NCBI GenBank assembly: GCA_018826515.1
Contig: JAHKAM010000011.1
Span: 35,284 to 99,283 of the forward strand
Direction of reading: 5' to 3'
DNA: 64,000 bases
From: Alphaproteobacteria bacterium
GTDB taxonomy: Bacteria; Pseudomonadota; Alphaproteobacteria; Caulobacterales; Caulobacteraceae
Below are positions 60,843-64,000 of the stretch, one piece after another. The position numbers and the translations under genes were made by a program. The notes under the pieces were generated by a model. It worked only from the letters and a program-made list of their open reading frames with translations, had not been told where the DNA came from and did no database searches. Each line of letters begins with the position of its first letter. Position 1 is the first letter of the stretch.

Positions 60843-61785
60843 GGTTTTGATCACCGGCGGCGCTGGCTTCATCGGTTCTCACATCGTGGATCAGTTCGCT
60901 AGAAGTCTGCCGGACTGCAAGATTACAGTCCTCGACAAGATGACTTACGCTGCGGATTTCCGAAACCTTAGTGAGCTGTTGATAACAAATCGGATTGAAC
61001 TCGCGGTTGGCGACATTTGCGACTACGATTTGTGTGAACGCTTGGTCGATGGCTGCGATCTCGTCATCCACGCGGCAGCCGAAAGCCACGTCGACAATTC
61101 GTTCCACAGTTCCCTCCTGTTCACCAACACCAATGTTCTCGGCACGCACACGATCCTGGAGGCCTGCCGGACAAAGAACGTGCCGCGGATCGTGCACATC
61201 AGCACGGACGAGGTTTATGGAGAGGTCCTGACCGGCGCCGTGGATGAGACCGCCCAGTTGAACCCCACGAACCCGTATTCAGCGTCAAAGGCCGCGGCGG
61301 AGATGATCGTGAATGGCTACATTCACTCCTTCGCGCTCCCCGTCATCATGGTACGGGCCAACAATGTTTTTGGCACGCGACAGTACCCCGAAAAACTGAT
61401 CCCCCGTTGCTGCCTTTCGCTGATCCAGGGCACCAAGATTCCGCTCCATGGAAATGGCAAGAATGTCCGACATTACTTGGCCGCCAAGGATCTGGCTGCG
61501 GCGATCCAACTGATTTCCGAGGTCGGCGAGCTGCACGAAATCTACAATATCGGCTCGCCCGATGAGTTCACAAACGTCGAGGTCGCAAGCGCCATATGCA
61601 ACGCCTTCGGCGTTAAGTTCGAGGATCATGTCGAGTTCGTAAGGGACCGGCCGTTCAATGACCGCCGCTACTCCGTCGTGTGGGACAAGGTTACCGCCTT
61701 GGGCTGGCGGCCCAAACATTCCTTCCGCGACGAAATTGACGACATTGCCGGGTGGTATCGCCTGAATCATCAGCGCTATAATTGA
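60835..61785 (+). CDS. dTDP-glucose 4,6-dehydratase-like SDR
   Basis: The 316-residue protein has the RmlB-type pattern ITGGAGFIGSHIVDQF, LDKMTYAADFRNL, HAAAESHVDN, HISTDEVYGEVLTG with the catalytic DE pair, and NPYSASKAAAEMI. The ATG at 60835 is used because it starts at the fold; it overlaps the preceding gene. It would make a 4-keto-6-deoxy sugar nucleotide for the neighbouring reductase-like enzyme. No RmlA or RmlC homologue is visible here. Confidence 0.85.
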   Translation: MRKVLITGGAGFIGSHIVDQFARSLPDCKITVLDKMTYAADFRNLSELLITNRIELAVGDICDYDLCERLVDGCDLVIHAAAESHVDNSFHSSLLFTNTNVLGTHTILEACRTKNVPRIVHISTDEVYGEVLTGAVDETAQLNPTNPYSASKAAAEMIVNGYIHSFALPVIMVRANNVFGTRQYPEKLIPRCCLSLIQGTKIPLHGNGKNVRHYLAAKDLAAAIQLISEVGELHEIYNIGSPDEFTNVEVASAICNAFGVKFEDHVEFVRDRPFNDRRYSVVWDKVTALGWRPKHSFRDEIDDIAGWYRLNHQRYN

Positions 61786-61798
61786 GGACTGCGACGCC

Positions 61799-63751
<1,953 letters not shown>

Positions 63752-63819
63752 ACTGCTTTCCTTCCCAGGCATTTGACCACAGCCGGTCGTCCGCCAGAAG
63801 GCCAATCAGGCCGAACGTG

Positions 63820-64000
63820 TCAGGCGCGTCCGATCGAAACGTATCTGAAGCCTTGGCTGCGCACTTCCTCGGGCCGGTAGACGTTCCGCAGATCGACCAT
63901 CACCGGCTGGCGCATCAGCTGCTTGACGCGGTCGAGGTCGAGAGCGCGGAACTGGTCCCATTCGGTCAGGATCACCACCACATCGGCGCCTTCGATCGCC
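63820..64000 (-). CDS. UDP-glucose 6-dehydrogenase, C-terminal end (gene continues past the window)
   Basis: The reverse strand from the window edge reads AIEGADVVVILTEWDQFRAL, followed by DLDRVKQLMRQPVMVDLRNV, YRPEEVRSQGFRYVSIGRA and TGA. This is the conserved C-terminal NAD-binding end of UDP-glucose 6-dehydrogenase. The enzyme makes UDP-glucuronate, the substrate of the UDP-xylose synthase (44247-45215) and the epimerase (23158-24180). The start is outside the window. Confidence 0.85.
   Translation of the reverse strand, partial: AIEGADVVVILTEWDQFRALDLDRVKQLMRQPVMVDLRNVYRPEEVRSQGFRYVSIGRA

Overview
The window looks like a chromosomal segment from a high-GC alphaproteobacterium, most likely a Caulobacteraceae member and plausibly Brevundimonas. 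This is inferred from gene content (a SapA-like RTX metalloprotease, pseudaminic acid genes, many small secreted proteins), from GTG starts, from short overlapping operons, and from two promoter-like sequences of the Caulobacter housekeeping type. No rRNA, tRNA, CRISPR array, transposase or prophage gene was seen.

Region 1 (1-9.1 kb): the 3' end of a ferredoxin-reductase-type flavoprotein, a degenerate-GGDEF/EAL phosphodiesterase, a broken C-terminal remnant of a TonB-dependent receptor, and a five-gene reverse-strand operon (PepSY membrane protein, DUF2271, DUF4198, ApbE, membrane-anchored flavodoxin reductase). The operon has a Fur-like palindrome in front of it. It reads as a periplasmic flavin-based metal or siderophore reduction module: ApbE would attach FMN to the DUF2271 protein. 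A hybrid histidine kinase lies upstream.

Region 2 (9.1-27.5 kb): mostly housekeeping genes. It holds a divergent peptidoglycan-recycling pair (Mpl-like ligase and LD-carboxypeptidase), secreted proteases and hydrolases, a methyltransferase/desaturase pair, a small membrane protein/XRE repressor cassette with four copies of an operator-like motif, two paralogous secreted proteins, a lipoprotein with ubiA, amtB, a UDP-glucuronate-epimerase-like gene, a GH13 glucosidase and an M48 protease. Two nested-palindrome repeats flank a gene-free stretch beside ubiA and amtB, and a 236-bp MITE-like inverted repeat sits upstream of amtB.

Region 3 (27.7-36.7 kb): a 1,827-residue RTX metalloprotease with a strong terminator, then a fused mannose-1-phosphate guanylyltransferase/AGE-type isomerase and a PP2A-like phosphatase.

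Region 4 (36.7-61.8 kb): a large surface-glycan locus. The reverse-strand arm encodes an O-antigen ligase-like protein, a small membrane peptide, a TPR-like protein, a Wzc-type tyrosine autokinase and a Wza-type export lipoprotein. The forward arm encodes a GT2, UDP-xylose synthase, a Wzy-like polymerase, a KpsS-like protein and a Wzx-like flippase. It is followed by a complete pseudaminic acid pathway (PseB, PseC, PseF, a methylase, a PseA-type amidotransferase with its own HisH/HisF, and a PseG-PseH fusion; PseI is on the opposite strand). An initiating sugar-phosphate transferase and two nucleotide-sugar SDR genes close it. The predicted output is a CMP-activated nonulosonic acid, probably with an acetamidino group, destined for a surface polysaccharide and/or flagellin.

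Region 5 (61.8-64 kb): acetyl-CoA synthetase and the 3' end of UDP-glucose 6-dehydrogenase, which would supply UDP-glucuronate to the epimerase-like and decarboxylase enzymes.
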